Positions 5,779-7,388 of a DNA stretch of 7,388 nt are shown here, one piece after another. The number at the start of each line of letters is the position of its first letter. Position 1 is the stretch's first letter. The stretch is from JAVWPP01 sp036635835 (GTDB lineage Bacteria; Bacillota; Clostridia; TANB77; CAG-465): NCBI GenBank assembly GCA_036635835.1, contig JAVWPP010000046.1, forward strand, positions 1 to 7,388. Reading direction: 5' to 3'. The position numbers and the translations under genes are program-made. The notes below the pieces were generated by a model that saw only the letters and a program-made list of their open reading frames with translations, made no database searches and had not been told where the DNA came from.

Positions 5779-5796
5779 TATAAATATATATTTATA
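5779..5796. promoter_or_regulatory. 18-bp perfect AT palindrome upstream of the SWIM gene promoter
   Basis: TATAAATATATATTTATA reads the same on both strands. It lies 10 nt upstream of the extended -10 of the plus-strand SWIM gene and covers where a -35 would be, so it is well placed for an operator. Low complexity makes a chance palindrome possible in DNA this AT-rich. Confidence 0.4.
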
Positions 5797-5806
5797 CACT
5801 TTTTTG

Positions 5807-5815
5807 TGCTATACT
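5807..5815 (+). promoter_or_regulatory. Extended -10 promoter of the SWIM gene
   Basis: TGCTATACT fits the TGnTATAAT extended -10 with one mismatch. No good -35 lies 17 nt upstream, where AT-rich palindromic DNA occurs instead. The predicted start near 5822 gives a leader of about 14 nt made up almost entirely of the AAGGAGGG ribosome binding site. The rest of the 5600-5835 gap holds only the lysA promoter and AT-rich DNA without a gene. Confidence 0.6.
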
Positions 5816-5835
5816 TATCTAAAAAAGGAGGGCTT

Positions 5836-6426
5836 ATGCTAGATACAGAAAAACTAGAAAAAGAAATACAAGAACATTTCAAAGATATAGTCATAGAGCG
5901 AGGAAAAGAGTACTTTAGAAAACACCATGTAAAGGAAGTATTTAAAATACAAAACACATACATTGGGGTGGTAGAAGGAACATATACGTACAAAGTAAAG
6001 ATAAAAATAAAGGATGGACTAATATATTCAAACACGTGCACATGCCCATGCATGGACACTTGCAAGCACGTTGTAGCCGCCTTAATATATATAGCGCAAA
6101 ACGAAAAAAATATCTTGCCAGACCATGAAAAAGAAGCAGAAATACGCAAAAGTATAGCAGAAGTAAAGAAAGCATTCTTAGCAGTTTCATACAAAAAACT
6201 GCAAACAGTATTGCTAGAAAAAATACTAGAAAGCCCTGCTATTTATGCAGCTTTTAAAGACGATTTAAACTTACCACGCAAAATACTTAGGCCAGTAGAT
6301 ACTATAAACTCACTAGATTACGACTTTACAACGCACTTTTCTAGATATGAAGAAGATGATGACTTTGATGATGAATATTACGATGAAGATGATGACTACG
6401 AAGACTATGACTCACCTAAACTATAG
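5836..6426 (+). CDS. SWIM zinc-finger protein with acidic C-terminal tail
   Basis: A 196-residue protein starting at the ATG 3 nt after AAGGAGGGCTT-type sequence. The frame stays open upstream to 5761, but that stretch contains the promoter and ribosome binding site. Residues 12-65 (IERGKEYFRKHHVKEV...YIGVVEGTYTYKVKIKIKDGLI) resemble the region before the SWIM motif at the N-terminus of bacterial SNF2-type helicases. The zinc motif CxCx5CxH is formed by Cys68, Cys70, Cys76 and His78 (CTCPCMDTCKH). A helical region follows, and residues 171-190 are almost entirely Asp, Glu and Tyr. SWIM domains bind DNA or proteins. No ATPase domain follows, so this is a stand-alone SWIM protein or the remnant of a larger helicase. 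It is the only plus-strand gene, divergent from lysA. Confidence 0.88.
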   Translation: MLDTEKLEKEIQEHFKDIVIERGKEYFRKHHVKEVFKIQNTYIGVVEGTYTYKVKIKIKDGLIYSNTCTCPCMDTCKHVVAALIYIAQNEKNILPDHEKEAEIRKSIAEVKKAFLAVSYKKLQTVLLEKILESPAIYAAFKDDLNLPRKILRPVDTINSLDYDFTTHFSRYEEDDDFDDEYYDEDDDYEDYDSPKL

Positions 6427-6429
6427 AAA

Positions 6430-6456
6430 AAAATCCAGCTAAATTTGCTGGATTTT
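6430..6456. terminator. Shared bidirectional terminator
   Basis: AAAATCCAGC (6430-6439) pairs with GCTGGATTTT (6447-6456) around a 7-nt loop. Plus-strand readout continues TTTTATCTTTTTT; minus-strand readout continues ATTTTTTTC. The hairpin lies 4 nt after the SWIM gene's stop codon. The TAG of the convergent metallopeptidase gene (6441-6439) falls inside the loop, at the loop/stem edge. Confidence 0.88.
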
Positions 6457-7302
6457 ATCTTTTTTGAAAAGCTCGAAATTTCTACTTTCAAAATCTTTAT
6501 CTTCTTTAGAAAAAACATTGTAGTAATAGAACTTAATAAGAGTCTTAACTATTTTTTCAAACTCATTTCTTTCATCTATATTTTCATCTAATATAACGGA
6601 CTCTCCTAAATCAAACAAATATCTTGCTTCATTTTTACTTAAATTAAAACATCTCTTTATTTCTTTAAAAACATATCTTTCATCATTATTTACATACGCT
6701 TTTAACAATCTATTTTTCTTCTCCTTGCTTTCTAAAACAAGTAAATTTATTAAAAGAACTGAGTAATAATATCTATGAAGCATATATCCTTTTTCAAGAA
6801 AATATCTATAGGAATTGTCGTAAAGATCTGCGCATATTGTATACGCAAAGTAGTCTGTTATTCCTTCATTTATAGACATATTCCGCATTCTAGCATCTGC
6901 ATCTTTTTCTTCTGCAAACACGCATATACCTGAGGGAATACCCCGCACGCAAGTTACATCTTTTGTAGAAACAAAATGTAGCAACTCATGAAGTATATAT
7001 GATGGATCATCTTTTAAATCTTTTTGTATAATTATAACAAAGTCAGTTATATATTTTGCATCTACAAGCGGTACAAACACTCCTCCACTTTCCATATGGT
7101 AGTATGCTTTTACACCGCTTCTAGTATTAAATATAAAGTACTCGTCATCTGTAACATAGTAATTTAACTTATTTGCTTTATCTAATATGCATTTAATATC
7201 TATGCCTTTTTCCTGTAAATATAAAAACAAATCTATAGTTTCTTTTTTAGCCATCTTAATTATATTATCTAAATAATACTCTAACATTTCTCTTTTATAC
7301 AT
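6439..7302 (-). CDS. Cytosolic HExxH zinc metallopeptidase-like protein
   Basis: A 287-residue protein of no named family that I can identify. HELLH (His105, Glu106, His109) is a classic zinc-binding and catalytic HExxH helix. Glu146 in INEGITDYFAY, 37 residues later, is well placed as the third zinc ligand, as in gluzincins. Upstream strands (GGVFVPLVD, DFVIIIQKD) could form the active-site edge. The C-terminal ~140 residues are helical and rich in Tyr, Lys and Glu. No signal peptide or membrane helix is visible, so it should act in the cytoplasm. The ATG at 7302 is preferred because AAGGAG lies 8 nt upstream. An in-frame GTG at 7311 overlaps that ribosome binding site. It converges on the SWIM gene and appears monocistronic, with a strong promoter. 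The substrate is unknown. Confidence 0.87.
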   Translation of the reverse strand: MYKREMLEYYLDNIIKMAKKETIDLFLYLQEKGIDIKCILDKANKLNYYVTDDEYFIFNTRSGVKAYYHMESGGVFVPLVDAKYITDFVIIIQKDLKDDPSYILHELLHFVSTKDVTCVRGIPSGICVFAEEKDADARMRNMSINEGITDYFAYTICADLYDNSYRYFLEKGYMLHRYYYSVLLINLLVLESKEKKNRLLKAYVNNDERYVFKEIKRCFNLSKNEARYLFDLGESVILDENIDERNEFEKIVKTLIKFYYYNVFSKEDKDFESRNFELFKKDKIQQI

Positions 7303-7353
7303 ACTACCCACTCCTTAAAAATTATTTTAAAGATTATATATTTGTTTGTGCAT

Positions 7354-7382
7354 ATTATATCACGGGAGGGTATAAAAGTAAA
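7354..7382 (-). promoter_or_regulatory. Promoter of the HExxH metallopeptidase gene
   Basis: On the minus strand an extended -10 TGATATAAT has its TATAAT at 7359-7354. TTTACT (4 of 6) lies at 7382-7377 with a 17-nt spacer. The start near 7347 gives a leader of about 45 nt to the ATG at 7302. The -10 core is the same 10-nt string, GTGATATAAT, found before ruvB and lysA. Confidence 0.8.
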
Positions 7383-7388
7383 TGAATA

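Noticed and set aside
5761..5835. Longer N-terminus for the SWIM protein, resembling a membrane segment
   Set aside because: This stretch contains the palindrome, the extended -10 and the ribosome binding site; the ATG at 5836 is placed correctly for translation.
5766..6194. Minus-strand frames opposite the SWIM gene, Cys/Phe-rich
   Set aside because: They are shadows of the SWIM coding strand, with no ribosome binding site and no recognisable family.
7303..7311. GTG start for the HExxH gene, adding three residues
   Set aside because: It overlaps the AAGGAG ribosome binding site, while the ATG at 7302 has a proper 8-nt spacing.

Overview
The window comes from a very AT-rich, low-GC Gram-positive bacterium, most likely an anaerobic member of the Clostridia. 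The evidence is the A/T-biased codon use (ATA, AGA and CTA are common), strong GGAGG-type ribosome binding sites, sigma-A-like promoters with an extended -10, and short hairpin-plus-U terminators. RuvB, QueH and LysA are also of clostridial type. The species cannot be fixed from the sequence alone. All genes are on the minus strand except one.

Layout, left to right. Positions 1-105 hold an AT-only hexamer array. A ruvB-queH operon (1796 down to 182) follows, with its own promoter at 1827-1855. Next is a two-gene operon of unknown function (2757 down to 1978): a 184-residue soluble protein with a TTG start and a 64-residue two-helix membrane protein, ending at a hairpin terminator. The next operon (4143 down to 2997) has a RadC-like JAB/JAMM metalloprotein gene overlapping the first of two identical tandem genes for an 86-residue charged protein, closed by a perfectly palindromic terminator. 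The lysine biosynthesis gene lysA (5593 down to 4301) follows with its own promoter and terminator. Divergent from it is a short SWIM zinc-finger protein with a very acidic tail (5836-6426, +). It converges on a cytosolic HExxH metallopeptidase-like gene (7302 down to 6439), and the two share one bidirectional terminator.

The housekeeping genes (Holliday junction branch migration, queuosine tRNA modification, lysine/diaminopimelate metabolism) are interleaved with short accessory genes. The most unusual locus is 2997-4143. There a 272-bp segment carrying a ribosome binding site, a whole small gene and the last codons of the JAMM gene is perfectly duplicated with a 273-bp period. Either this is a very recent or homogenised gene amplification next to a putative deubiquitinase-fold enzyme, or the true copy number differs from what is shown. 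No tRNA, rRNA, CRISPR array, transposase or riboswitch was seen.
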